Shown here in pieces: positions 26,041 to 35,343 of a stretch of 64,000 bases of DNA. Under the pieces are notes generated by a model. The model was not told the DNA's origin, ran no database searches, and was given only the letters and a program-made list of their open reading frames with translations. Every line of letters begins with the position of its first letter. The stretch's first letter is position 1. Made by a program: the position numbers and the translations under genes. This DNA comes from Streptomyces glaucescens (GTDB lineage: Bacteria > Actinomycetota > Actinomycetes > Streptomycetales > Streptomycetaceae): positions 7,234,501-7,298,500 of the forward strand of contig NZ_CP009438.1 in assembly GCF_000761215.1 (NCBI RefSeq), given 5' to 3'.

Positions 26041-26674
26041 CCAGATCATCACCGTCCTGATCGCCGACGACCACCCCGTCGTGCGGGACGGCCTGCGCGG
26101 CATGCTCGCCGCCGAACCGGGCTTCGACGTCCTCGGCGAGGCGGCGGGCGGTGTCGAGGCCGTCGAACAGGCACTGCGCCTGGACCCGGATGTCGTCCTC
26201 ATGGACCTCCGCATGCCGGCCGGCAGCGGGGTGGACGCCATCGCCGAGCTCACCCGGCGCGGCGCCCGCGCCAAGGTCCTCGTGCTGACCACGTACGACA
26301 CCGACTCCGACACGATCCCCGCGATCGAGGCGGGCGCCACCGGCTATCTGCTCAAAGACGCGCCCCGTGACGAGCTGTTCGCGGCGGTCCGAGCCGCCGC
26401 CGAAGGACGCGCCGTCCTGTCGCCCGCCGTCGCCTCCCGCCTCGTCTCGGCCATCAGGAAACCCGCCGTGCCGACGGGCGAGACGCTCTCGGCCCGCGAG
26501 CGCGAGGTGCTCGCCCTGGTCGCCAAGGGCACCTCGAACCGTGAGATAGCCCGGGAACTCTTCATCAGCGAAGCGACGGTCAAGACACACCTGACCCACC
26601 TGTACGGCAAGCTGGGCGTGCGGGACCGCGCGGCCGCGGTGGCGGTGGCGTACGACCGCGGCATCCTCGGCTGA
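26033..26674 (+). CDS. NarL/LuxR-type response regulator
   Basis: A 213-residue protein from the ATG at 26033 (MTDQIITVLIADDHP). The receiver domain has acidic D12/D13, phosphoacceptor D58 (VVLMDLRMP) and the switch Lys in YLLKDAP. The C-terminal LuxR HTH is LSAREREVLALVAKGTSNREIA followed by SEATVKTHLTHLYGKL. It is the cognate partner of the overlapping kinase and probably controls the upstream ABC exporter genes. Confidence 0.95.
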   Translation: MTDQIITVLIADDHPVVRDGLRGMLAAEPGFDVLGEAAGGVEAVEQALRLDPDVVLMDLRMPAGSGVDAIAELTRRGARAKVLVLTTYDTDSDTIPAIEAGATGYLLKDAPRDELFAAVRAAAEGRAVLSPAVASRLVSAIRKPAVPTGETLSAREREVLALVAKGTSNREIARELFISEATVKTHLTHLYGKLGVRDRAAAVAVAYDRGILG

Positions 26675-26922
26675 ACCCGGCTCGCGGTACGAGGACGCAG
26701 CGAGGCCGCGTCTGCGGTCGTGCACCGGGTATCGCTCCACGCCGAGCGCGGCGCATCGCAAGGGACGACTCCCGGCAACTCCCGCGTCCGCCTGGTGCGC
26801 ACGGGCGCTTCCACGACACACGAAGGGGCCGGGACCGGACGCGTCAGGGCGGTGGCACACACCGCGTGGTTCCGCACCCGCCGCCACCGCCCCCTCGCCA
26901 TGTCACACCGGCAGGGCCATGA

Positions 26923-26936
26923 TGGGAGCGCTCCCG
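26923..26936. promoter_or_regulatory. CebR-type operator box
   Basis: TGGGAGCGCTCCCG differs at one end base from the palindrome TGGGAGCGCTCCCA bound by the cellobiose-responsive repressor CebR in Streptomyces. It lies 44 bp before the start of the CE2-type esterase, a normal operator position. Match to the consensus is 13 of 14 bases. Confidence 0.8.
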
Positions 26937-26979
26937 CGCCACCGCACGTGCAGATCTCCCGGCACCGGAAGGACCGCTC

Positions 26980-28128
26980 ATGCGCACCGCTCCCCAGCTC
27001 TCCCGTCGGGCACTGCTCACGGCCGCCGCCGCGAGCGTCACCGCGGGCGTCAGCGCCACCGCGGCCGCTCCCGCCCAGGCGTCCGCCGCCCACCGCCCGC
27101 CGCCGTCCGCCGCCTCCGCCGGATTCAGGACGGTGGGCCGGGTCAAGAGGGCGGCCGACGGCTGGGTGCAGTACACCTGGCCGGGCATCGCCTTCGAGGG
27201 CCGCTTCCGCGGCACCGGCGTCGGGATCGTGCTCGACGACTCCGTCAACGACTACGACGTCCAGATCGACGGAACGACCGTCAGCACACTGGTCACTCCC
27301 GGACGTACCACGTCCTGGGTCGAGGACCTCGCCGACACCGAGCACACCGTGCGGCTCGTCAAGCGCACGGAGAGCCCGTGGGCCGTCGGCCGCTTCGGCG
27401 GGTTCGTCCCCGCCCGGGGAGGGCGACTCCTCACCGCCCCCGCCGCGCGCCGCAGGCAGATCGAGTTCATCGGCGACTCCTTCACCGCCGGGTACGGCAA
27501 CGTCTCGGTCACGCGCGACTGTTCGGCCAACGGGGGAGTCGACCGGAACAGCAACGCGGACCTCGCCTTCGGCGCCCTCACCGCCCGCAAGCTCGACGCC
27601 GACCACCAGCAGAACGCGTTCTCCGGCCGCGGCATGGTCCGCAACTACAACGGCGGCGACCCCGGCACCGACTACCGCACCTACTACGACCGGGCCCTGC
27701 TCAACGTCACCGGCGACGTCTGGCGGAGGCCGCGCGCCTGGCGGCCGCAGGTCGTCGTCATCGGCCTGGGCATCAACGACTTCTCGACCCCCCTCCGCCC
27801 GGGCGAGCCGTGGGCTGCGCAGAGCGAGCTGATCGCCGCCTACGCGAGCGCCTACCACGGCTTCCTCGACAAGCTGCGAGCCCGCTACGGAAGGGCGACG
27901 TTCCTGGTGGTCAGCGCCACCGCGGTGGCCGGCACCGCCTTCGCCGACACGGCCCGGGGGATCGTCAGGGACCGCAACGCACAGGGGGACGGCCGGGTCG
28001 GCTTCTGGTACTACGACGATCCCGGCCTGGACCGGCTCGGCTGCGACTGGCACCCCTCGCTCCGCGACCACCGGATCATCTCCGGCCTGCTCGACCGGTA
28101 CCTCGCCACCCTGCCGCTGGACTGGTGA
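26980..28128 (+). CDS. Secreted CE2-type SGNH acetyl esterase
   Basis: The 382-residue protein has a Tat-like signal (SRRALLTAAAA) ending near AQASA and a GGAAGGA ribosome site. An N-terminal beta-sandwich (about 45-150) precedes an SGNH hydrolase domain. GDSFTAGYGN carries S167, GLGINDFS the Asn block, and DWHPS the catalytic H358 with D356. This two-domain layout is typical of carbohydrate esterase family 2, which removes acetyl groups from xylan, glucomannan or cello-oligosaccharides. The CebR-type box upstream implies induction during growth on cellulose. It stands alone, followed by a long gene-free stretch. Confidence 0.9.
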   Translation: MRTAPQLSRRALLTAAAASVTAGVSATAAAPAQASAAHRPPPSAASAGFRTVGRVKRAADGWVQYTWPGIAFEGRFRGTGVGIVLDDSVNDYDVQIDGTTVSTLVTPGRTTSWVEDLADTEHTVRLVKRTESPWAVGRFGGFVPARGGRLLTAPAARRRQIEFIGDSFTAGYGNVSVTRDCSANGGVDRNSNADLAFGALTARKLDADHQQNAFSGRGMVRNYNGGDPGTDYRTYYDRALLNVTGDVWRRPRAWRPQVVVIGLGINDFSTPLRPGEPWAAQSELIAAYASAYHGFLDKLRARYGRATFLVVSATAVAGTAFADTARGIVRDRNAQGDGRVGFWYYDDPGLDRLGCDWHPSLRDHRIISGLLDRYLATLPLDW

Positions 28129-28715
<587 letters not shown>

Positions 28716-31580
28716 GTGAGTCGGTCCAGAGCGAGTTCCGTCAGACGGGTGGGGTGGCCCGGAGCACGAAGAGCCGGCATATCGAGTGCGGCGGCGCTGA
28801 TGGGCGTCGCCGCACTCGTCGTCCCGGCGGTCCCCGCCGCCGCGACGGCGGCCGAGGCGGCACCGCCGCCGAGCCCGGCAGAGGTGATCCCCGGGCAGCA
28901 GACGCAGACGCCGGCCCTGGTGGAGGGCATCCGGGAGCCGGCTCCCGCGGCGGGCGACCCCGCGGACGCGGCCCGCGCGTACCTCGCCGCACGACGCGAC
29001 ACGTACCGCATCGCGAACGCCGGACGCGACCTGGAGCCCGCCGGCACCCTCGCCGACGGCGGCCAGGAGACCGTACGGCTGCGGCAGACGCACCGGGGCG
29101 TGCCGGTCCTCGGCGGCGAGTACGTCGTCCGCATGGAGAAGGCGGCGAACGGCTCACGGGTCGTCACCGGCACGTCCGGCAAGTACTTCACCGGCCTGCG
29201 CACGGACACCGCGGCCGAGGTCGGCGACGCGCTCGCGGTGGAACGCGCGGTCGACGCCGTCCTGGACGACCTCGGTCGCGAGCGGTTCGCCGGCTACCGG
29301 GAGGGCGGCCCTGACGAGTCGGCGCCGCCGCTCACCGGCACCTCCCACGGCCTGGTCGTCCTGCCCAGCGGTACGGGCGTGCTCACCCGGCACGTCACCG
29401 TCCGCGGCGACGACCCGGCCCTCGGCGAGCCCGTGCTGCGCGAGGTGTACATCGACGCGCGGGCCGGCTACCCGGTCCTCCAGTACAGCGGTATCAAGAC
29501 GTTCGGCGCCGCGAACGCAGCCGACGGCAAGCGGCCGGCCGACGACGCGCGGGGCGCACGCCGCCTCCCCTCCGGCCCCGCCGCCGACGAGGCCGGCTCG
29601 GGCGTCAAACTGGACGGCACGACGGTCGCCCTGGACATCACCCGCGACGAAGAGCGCGGCGTCTACCTGCTGCGCGACCGCTCCCGACACCCGGAGGACG
29701 GCGGCAACGCCATCACCACCTGGGACGCGCGCGGCAAGTGGGCCAGCGAGTGGGCCGGGACCTGGCCCGAGACGCTCCAGGAGTTCGCCTCGCCGACCCC
29801 GGCCTTCGGCGCCGAGGCGACCGACGCGGGAGCGGTGGACGCGCACTGGGCCGCCGGGCAGGTCCACGACTACTACAAGAACAGGCACGGCCGGGACAGC
29901 CTGGACGGGCGGGGCATGACGGTCGACTCCCTGGTCGGGGTCACCGACTACGGACAGCCCTACGTCAACGCCTTCTGGGACGGCGGCAAGATGGTGTACG
30001 GCTCCGGCGACGCCGAGTACCGTCCCCTCGCCGCCGCACTGGACGTCGTCGGCCACGAGATGACGCACGGAGTCGTCGAGCACACCGCCGACCTCGTCTA
30101 CGCCGGCCAGTCCGGCGCCCTGAACGAGGCGATCGCGGACTACTTCGGCAACGCCGTCGAGACGGACGTGCTCGGCATCCCGATGGACAGCCCGGACTCG
30201 GGACTCGTGGGCGAGGCGCTGTGCCGCACCAAGTCGCCGCGCGAGTGCGCCTTCCGCGACCTCGACGACGGGCGGACCACCACCGCGTCGTTCCTCGGCG
30301 TGGGCTTCGGCACCGACAACGGCGGCGTCCACCTCAACTCGACCATCTTCGCCGGCGCGCTGTGGGACGTCCGCCGGGACCTCGGCCCCGCGCTGGCCGA
30401 CCGGATCGTCTACAAGGCGCTCACCGAGTACCTCACCCCGCTCGACGGCTTCACCGAGGGAAGGACCGCCGTGCTCGCGGCGGCCAAGGACCTGGGCGTC
30501 ACCGGGCGAGACCTGACGGCCGTGCGGCGGGCCTTCAACGCCCACGGCATCGTGCCGAACTGGGAGCTGGCCCTCGGCATCGACTCCGACGTCCTGCTCG
30601 AACGCGTCAACACCTACGACTCACGGCTCGGCGCGGGCGGCGGCTGGTGGGCGGCCTCCCAGTCGAACGAGGAGGGATCCGAACCGTACTCCGTTTGGGC
30701 CGGACGCACCGACGGCAAGGGCCGGCTGAAGCTGATGAGCCCCAACGACGGCCGCTACCACGTGAACCCGGCGACGGACGGCACGACCGTGGTGTGGGTG
30801 GCGTACGGCTCCGGTCCCGTCGAGGTGCTCGCCCGGCCGCTGGCGGGCGGCCCGGTGAGGACGCTGTGGTCGGGCCGGAGCGTGGGCTCCTCGGTGGACG
30901 TCGAGGGCGACATCGTGACGTTCGAGCACCACAATCACGGCGGGCGCCGGGGGGTGACGTACCTGAGCCTGAAGGACCCGGCGAACAAGGTGTCGCTCGG
31001 CGGGGGCACCTACAGTCAGGCGTTCTTCCCGTCGTTGAGCGACGGCAAGGTTGCCTATCAGACACGGCGCCGGGTGAGCGGGAGCACGTACGAGTACGCG
31101 ACCCGGATCGTGGACGTCGCGACCGGCGAGAGCACGGTGGTCCACCAGGCCGCGCCCGGGGCCGGTCTGGGCCCGACGGCGATCAGCGGCGAGTACGTCT
31201 ACTGGCTGCTGGACGAGATCGACCAGAACGGTACGACAGCCCTGCGCCGCGCCGCGCTCGACGGCTCCGGCGTCGTCGACCTCAGCCCGGAGACCGGCCC
31301 CACGGCCCTGAACGTCCGCGATCTGACGGCCTCCCGGGAGGCGGTCACGATGGAGGCCCGGACACCGGTGCCCGAGATGCGCAACGAGTACCTGGCCAAG
31401 TTGTGGCAGTTCCCGGCAGGCGCCGACGACGGGACACCGCGCCGCGGCCGGGTCTCCTGCAACCGGGGTGAGCAGTTGTCGGCCGCGGCCGCCGCGGGCA
31501 CCCAGGTGCTGTGGCTCGACGCCACCACCGGCGTCAGCGATGTGGTCACCCGGAGGAAACCGGCCGGCACCTGCGGCTGA
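28716..31580 (+). CDS. Secreted M4 (thermolysin-like) metallopeptidase
   Basis: A 954-residue protein from a GTG preceded by GGGG; a signal peptide ends near PAAATAAEA. Residues about 65-270 are an FTP/PepSY-type propeptide (TVRLRQTHRGVPVLGGEYVV). The catalytic domain contains HEMTH (447-451) with the third zinc ligand E471 in GALNEAIAD, and a later NGGVHLNSTIF motif with the family His. From about residue 641 there is an extra 310-residue region with repeated WxxYGSGPVEVLARPL-like strands that resembles a TolB/six-bladed beta-propeller. M4 enzymes are extracellular proteases that self-process. The propeller tail is not part of plain thermolysin. Confidence 0.93.
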   Translation: MSRSRASSVRRVGWPGARRAGISSAAALMGVAALVVPAVPAAATAAEAAPPPSPAEVIPGQQTQTPALVEGIREPAPAAGDPADAARAYLAARRDTYRIANAGRDLEPAGTLADGGQETVRLRQTHRGVPVLGGEYVVRMEKAANGSRVVTGTSGKYFTGLRTDTAAEVGDALAVERAVDAVLDDLGRERFAGYREGGPDESAPPLTGTSHGLVVLPSGTGVLTRHVTVRGDDPALGEPVLREVYIDARAGYPVLQYSGIKTFGAANAADGKRPADDARGARRLPSGPAADEAGSGVKLDGTTVALDITRDEERGVYLLRDRSRHPEDGGNAITTWDARGKWASEWAGTWPETLQEFASPTPAFGAEATDAGAVDAHWAAGQVHDYYKNRHGRDSLDGRGMTVDSLVGVTDYGQPYVNAFWDGGKMVYGSGDAEYRPLAAALDVVGHEMTHGVVEHTADLVYAGQSGALNEAIADYFGNAVETDVLGIPMDSPDSGLVGEALCRTKSPRECAFRDLDDGRTTTASFLGVGFGTDNGGVHLNSTIFAGALWDVRRDLGPALADRIVYKALTEYLTPLDGFTEGRTAVLAAAKDLGVTGRDLTAVRRAFNAHGIVPNWELALGIDSDVLLERVNTYDSRLGAGGGWWAASQSNEEGSEPYSVWAGRTDGKGRLKLMSPNDGRYHVNPATDGTTVVWVAYGSGPVEVLARPLAGGPVRTLWSGRSVGSSVDVEGDIVTFEHHNHGGRRGVTYLSLKDPANKVSLGGGTYSQAFFPSLSDGKVAYQTRRRVSGSTYEYATRIVDVATGESTVVHQAAPGAGLGPTAISGEYVYWLLDEIDQNGTTALRRAALDGSGVVDLSPETGPTALNVRDLTASREAVTMEARTPVPEMRNEYLAKLWQFPAGADDGTPRRGRVSCNRGEQLSAAAAAGTQVLWLDATTGVSDVVTRRKPAGTCG

Positions 31581-31594
31581 CCCGCTCCGGAACC

Positions 31595-31630
31595 CGGTGG
31601 GCGGTCCGCCGCCCGCCGGGCCGCCCACCG
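31595..31630 (+). terminator. Hairpin terminator after the M4 peptidase
   Basis: A 10-bp perfect stem (CGGTGGGCGG with CCGCCCACCG) and a 16-base loop begin 14 bp after the stop codon. Confidence 0.7.
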
Positions 31631-31909
31631 CGGCGGGGCGCCGCGCCGGCCCGCCCGGACCCGTGTGCCGACGGTCTTGACCGGCACTCCGGCGCGGCCG
31701 ACGCCCGTGACCTCTGCCGCGTTCATCCCGGGCAACGCACCCACGCCGGAGCGCCGGTGACCGGCCCCTCGGGGCCGCACCGACCCGCGGACCCCCGCGT
31801 ACCGCGCTGTGCGCGTCCGCGTCCCTGACTGACGTCGGGGATCGGGATCAGGGATGCTTCCGGGTCGGTGCCGGTGGTGCGGTGGGTCACCCGGCCAGAG
31901 GATAGGGCC

Positions 31910-32608
31910 ATGATCACTCCGGGTCGCCACAGCATCGGCCGCTTACTCGCCCCGACAGTCTGGACCGCCGTCGCGCTGGCCGTGGGCGCGGCCTTGTGGG
32001 CCCCCTCGGACACGGACCCCGAACTCAGCCCGTTCGGCCTGACCGTCAGCGACTTCGCTGCCCTGGACCGCGGGGGCCCCATCGAGTCCACCATGGCCGT
32101 GCTGGGCCTGGTGTCGCTGATGCTGGTGATGGTGGCGAGGAGGCGACACGTGCCCGTGCGCGGTCTTCCCTCCGCCCTGCTGACCGTCTGGGGGCTGGGT
32201 CTCGTGATCGCCGCCGTAGTGCCGACCGACCCGCTGACCACCGAGTTGAGCGGGTCCGCGTATGTGCACCGCTACGCCTCCGTCGCGGCGTTCGCCGCAC
32301 TGCCGGCCGCCATGCTGCTCCTGGCCAGCCGGCTCACCGCCGGACCACGTGCGGGACGAACGGTCCGGTGGCTGCGCGTCCTGTCGTCGGTCGCCGTGGC
32401 CGGAGCCGCACTGATGGCCTTCTCGGCGGGCCCGGGCGGCCGCGAATTGATCGGCTTGACCGAACGCCTGCTGCTCGCCAGTGAGGTGATCATGCTCGGC
32501 GTACTCGGCCGCCACATACAGGAATGCGCACCGGTCACGGCTCAAGCCCTCGCGACCGACCGCATGCGTGTGAACACGAGTGACGACACCCTGATCCGGG
32601 ACACGTGA
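31910..32608 (+). CDS. DUF998 membrane protein with a TTA codon
   Basis: A 232-residue protein with six hydrophobic segments starting at residue 11. It shows the DUF998 layout: an acidic loop after helix 1 (LSPFGLTVSDFAALDRGG) and VVPTDP before a periplasmic-side loop. The ATG at 31910 has AGAGGA upstream. Codon 12 is TTA (31943-31945), the rare leucine codon read in Streptomyces only by the bldA tRNA, so translation should be limited to late growth. Function of DUF998 proteins is unknown. The gene stands alone. Confidence 0.88.
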   Translation: MITPGRHSIGRLLAPTVWTAVALAVGAALWAPSDTDPELSPFGLTVSDFAALDRGGPIESTMAVLGLVSLMLVMVARRRHVPVRGLPSALLTVWGLGLVIAAVVPTDPLTTELSGSAYVHRYASVAAFAALPAAMLLLASRLTAGPRAGRTVRWLRVLSSVAVAGAALMAFSAGPGGRELIGLTERLLLASEVIMLGVLGRHIQECAPVTAQALATDRMRVNTSDDTLIRDT

Positions 32609-33060
32609 TCGCCGTGCCGCGAGTGCGCGGACGCCGCAGCCGGGTCCCGGCCGGCGCCGACCGCGCGGCGAAGGGGAGGAGGACGACCGGGCCGTCGAAC
32701 CACGACCGGCCCGCCCTGATCGGCTCCGAAGTCTCCCGCACCCCAGGAGCCCACTCGGCCGCCCCGGGGTCCATGGGGAGCCCACTTCCTCTCGAGGAAC
32801 CGTCGTCCTCATGGCGCCGGACGGCGAGCCGCGGACCCTTGTCCGTGGCCCCGACGACCCGGTGGGCGTGAGGTTGTCGGCCGAAGCCCCACGGCTGCCG
32901 TGCCCCGACCCTCCGCAGGCAGGGGACCGGCACGACGGGCGCAGGCCACCACCCGCCGTGGAGGCGGCCGGCGCCCCGCTCGGCCACGGGCCCCGACCCC
33001 GCCCGGCTGTGACGGCGCGGCAAGGGAAGGGTTTCCCGCCTCGGCGCTACCGTCACGAGG
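32609..33060. other. Gene-free region
   Basis: No supported gene in 452 bp. The end carries TACCGT (33048-33053) 7 bp before the GTG of the methyltransferase, the spacing expected for a -10 element of a leaderless transcript; no good -35 was found. Confidence 0.5.
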
Positions 33061-33861
33061 GTGACGGGAAGCAATGGCGACCGGCGATGGTCCGCATCCA
33101 TGCCGGCGGCGTACGAGCAGTACCTCGTGCCGGTGGTCTTCCGGCCCTTCGCCGAGGACCTGGCCGAGCGGGCGACGGCACTTCACCCCCGGCGGGTCCT
33201 CGAACTCGCGGCGGGAACCGGCGTGTTGACAGCGAGCCTGCTCGCGGCGGCACCCGTGGCCGAGGTGACGGCCACCGACCTGAACGAGGCCATGGTCGCT
33301 TTCGGGGCGACCCGGGTCCCCGGCGCGGTGTGGCGGCAGGCCGACGCACAGCGGCTGCCGTTCCCGGACGGGGCATTCGACCTGGTGGTCTGCCAGTTCG
33401 GCGTGATGTTCTTCCCCGACCGCGTCGAGGCCTTCACCGAGGTCCGCAGGGTGCTGGCCCCGGGCGGCCGGTTCCTGTTCAACACCTGGGGCCCGCTCGC
33501 GGCGCACGGCTTCGAAGCCGCGCTGCAGGCCGGACTGGAGCGGGCCTTCCCGGCCGACCCGCCGCAGTTCTTCCGCACGGTTCCGCACGGTTGCGCCGAC
33601 CCCGCTGTCGTGGCCGCCGGCCTGACGGCCGCCGGGTTCACCGTCGAGGACGAGCAGGAACTGACGCTTCAGGGCCGGGCGCGGTCGACCTCCGACCTCG
33701 TCACCGGCTACCTCACCGGCACACCGGTGCGAGCGGCCGTCGAGGAGTGTGCCGACGGAACGGCCGTACGGACCACCGTCATCCAGGAGGTGACGGCCCG
33801 CCTGGGCCCAGGACCGGTCACCGCGCCCATGACGGCGTACGTCTTCCGCGCCGCTGCCTGA
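33061..33861 (+). CDS. Class I SAM-dependent methyltransferase
   Basis: A 266-residue protein from the GTG at 33061, which could be leaderless (TACCGT 7 bp upstream); an in-frame ATG at 33100 is the alternative. SAM motif I is VLELAAGTGVLT, motif II VTATDLNEAM, and the post-motif FDLVVCQFGVMFFPD is typical of UbiE/Methyltransf_11 enzymes. VRRVLAPGGRFLFNTW is motif III. The acceptor substrate is unknown. It resembles the second methyltransferase at 47197 in the FGVMFF/FGIMFF region, so the two may share an ancestor. Confidence 0.9.
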   Translation: MTGSNGDRRWSASMPAAYEQYLVPVVFRPFAEDLAERATALHPRRVLELAAGTGVLTASLLAAAPVAEVTATDLNEAMVAFGATRVPGAVWRQADAQRLPFPDGAFDLVVCQFGVMFFPDRVEAFTEVRRVLAPGGRFLFNTWGPLAAHGFEAALQAGLERAFPADPPQFFRTVPHGCADPAVVAAGLTAAGFTVEDEQELTLQGRARSTSDLVTGYLTGTPVRAAVEECADGTAVRTTVIQEVTARLGPGPVTAPMTAYVFRAAA

Positions 33862-34201
33862 AAACGCCGGGCGCGCCCACGCGGGGATGACGTGAGCCGA
33901 CCCGACGGGTTTCGCAGCGCCGTCCCGGTCGGCGTGCATGCCGTGCCCGCAAGAAGGTGTGCCGGTGCCGGGCCCGGCTCTCCTCCGCAGCCAAGACGAT
34001 GTCGACCGCGTCGTGCGGCGGCAGGGCCGGGGCGCCCCCGCCTCGCCGGGCGGACCCGCGGGCGGGCGGGCGCGCGGAGGGGGCGCAGGCTACGGTGGCG
34101 GCCGCGAGGGAGGCGAGGACGCGCACGCGATCTTTCTCGCAGGAAGATCCGACTCACCTCGGTCGCGGGCGACGTCCGCGCCCCCGCCCGCCTCGCTCCC
34201 G
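33862..34201. other. Gene-free region between convergent genes
   Basis: No supported gene in 340 bp; the two flanking genes point toward each other. Short G+C-rich dyads are present but none is clearly a terminator. Confidence 0.4.
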
Positions 34202-35026
34202 TTACTCGTGGCCCTTGCCGGGTCCGGCTTCGGTGTCCGGTTCCCCGGTCCCGGGTTCCGCCAGCCGCCGGTGGGCCACCGCCTTGATCCCGTCGGGCAG
34301 CACCTTCCCCGCCAGCCCCTGCGCCTTCGTCTTCAGCGACCCGGCCACGGTCTTCGTCTCGCCCTTCACGATCGCCTCGAACGCCTGCTCGGCGACCTGC
34401 GCGGGATCGTCCTTCTTCGTCGTGCCGATCCGGGTGTCGTCCGCCATGCCCGCCCGGTGGAAGAAGTCCGTGTCCGTGGGGCCCGGCATGAACGAGGTGA
34501 CCGTCACCCCGGTGTCCTTCACCTCCTCCGCCAACGCCTGCGCGAAGGACTGCACGAACGCCTTGGAGGCGTTGTACACCGGCTGGAAGGCACCGGGCAT
34601 CATCGACGCGACGGACGAGGTGAACGCCATCCGGCCCGCACCACGCGACACCATGGCCCGCAGCAGCGGCTTGGCCAGCCGCACGGTCGCGGTGACATTG
34701 AGGTCGATGACCTCCTGGTCGTCGACGAGGTCGGTGTCCACGAACGCGCCACCCTGACCCACCCCCGCGTTGAGGACGGCGGCGTCGATCGTCAGCCCGT
34801 CGAGCGCGTCCAGCAGCCGGTACCGTCCCTCGGCGGCCCGTAGATCGGCGCGCACCGCGCGGACCTCCGCGCCCGTCTCCCGCAGCTCCCGAGCGGCGGA
34901 CTCCAGCCGCTCGTCCTCGGCGTTCACGACGAGGTCGTAACCGTGCAGCGCGAACTGCCGGGCCAGCTCCAGGCCGATCCCGCTCGACGCGCCGGTGACC
35001 AGGGCAAGAGGGCGTGTGTCAGTCAT
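34202..35026 (-). CDS. Short-chain dehydrogenase/reductase
   Basis: A 274-residue SDR with TGASSGIG, NAGVGQGG and the catalytic set SSVAS and YNASK. The C-terminal 50 residues are Lys/Gly/Glu-rich and go beyond the SDR core. It matches the DltE-like group, whose substrates are poorly known. The ATG is at 35026. It stands alone, divergent from the YbdK-like gene. Confidence 0.92.
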   Translation of the reverse strand: MTDTRPLALVTGASSGIGLELARQFALHGYDLVVNAEDERLESAARELRETGAEVRAVRADLRAAEGRYRLLDALDGLTIDAAVLNAGVGQGGAFVDTDLVDDQEVIDLNVTATVRLAKPLLRAMVSRGAGRMAFTSSVASMMPGAFQPVYNASKAFVQSFAQALAEEVKDTGVTVTSFMPGPTDTDFFHRAGMADDTRIGTTKKDDPAQVAEQAFEAIVKGETKTVAGSLKTKAQGLAGKVLPDGIKAVAHRRLAEPGTGEPDTEAGPGKGHE

Positions 35027-35343
35027 ACCGGCCGAGTAACCGACTCACCCGGCACCAAGCGTCACAGCTCACGAGTCTTCCGCACGAGTCGTCTGCGACG
35101 GTCAGGGCCTCGTCTTCTCCGTCCGACGCACCCCGAGGCACCCGAGGCCTTCGTGGCCCTGTGCCCGTGTGGCGCGGGGTGGTGACCGATGTGACTGCCG
35201 TGACCGTGACTGCCGTGACCGACGGGAGCGGTGTGGCCACGGTGGGAATCCGCATGCGTGTGCGGCACGCACCGGGGAATTCGGACGCTCGGATCGGCTC
35301 GCGCTGCGGCGGCCGACCGGTTGACTCGGCAAGGGGAACACGC
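35027..35343. other. Intergenic region between divergent genes
   Basis: No gene in 317 bp. Two perfect 15-bp tandem units (GTGACTGCCGTGACC at 35191 and 35206) lie near the middle. A lower-G+C part around 35030-35110 may contain the SDR promoter. Confidence 0.5.
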
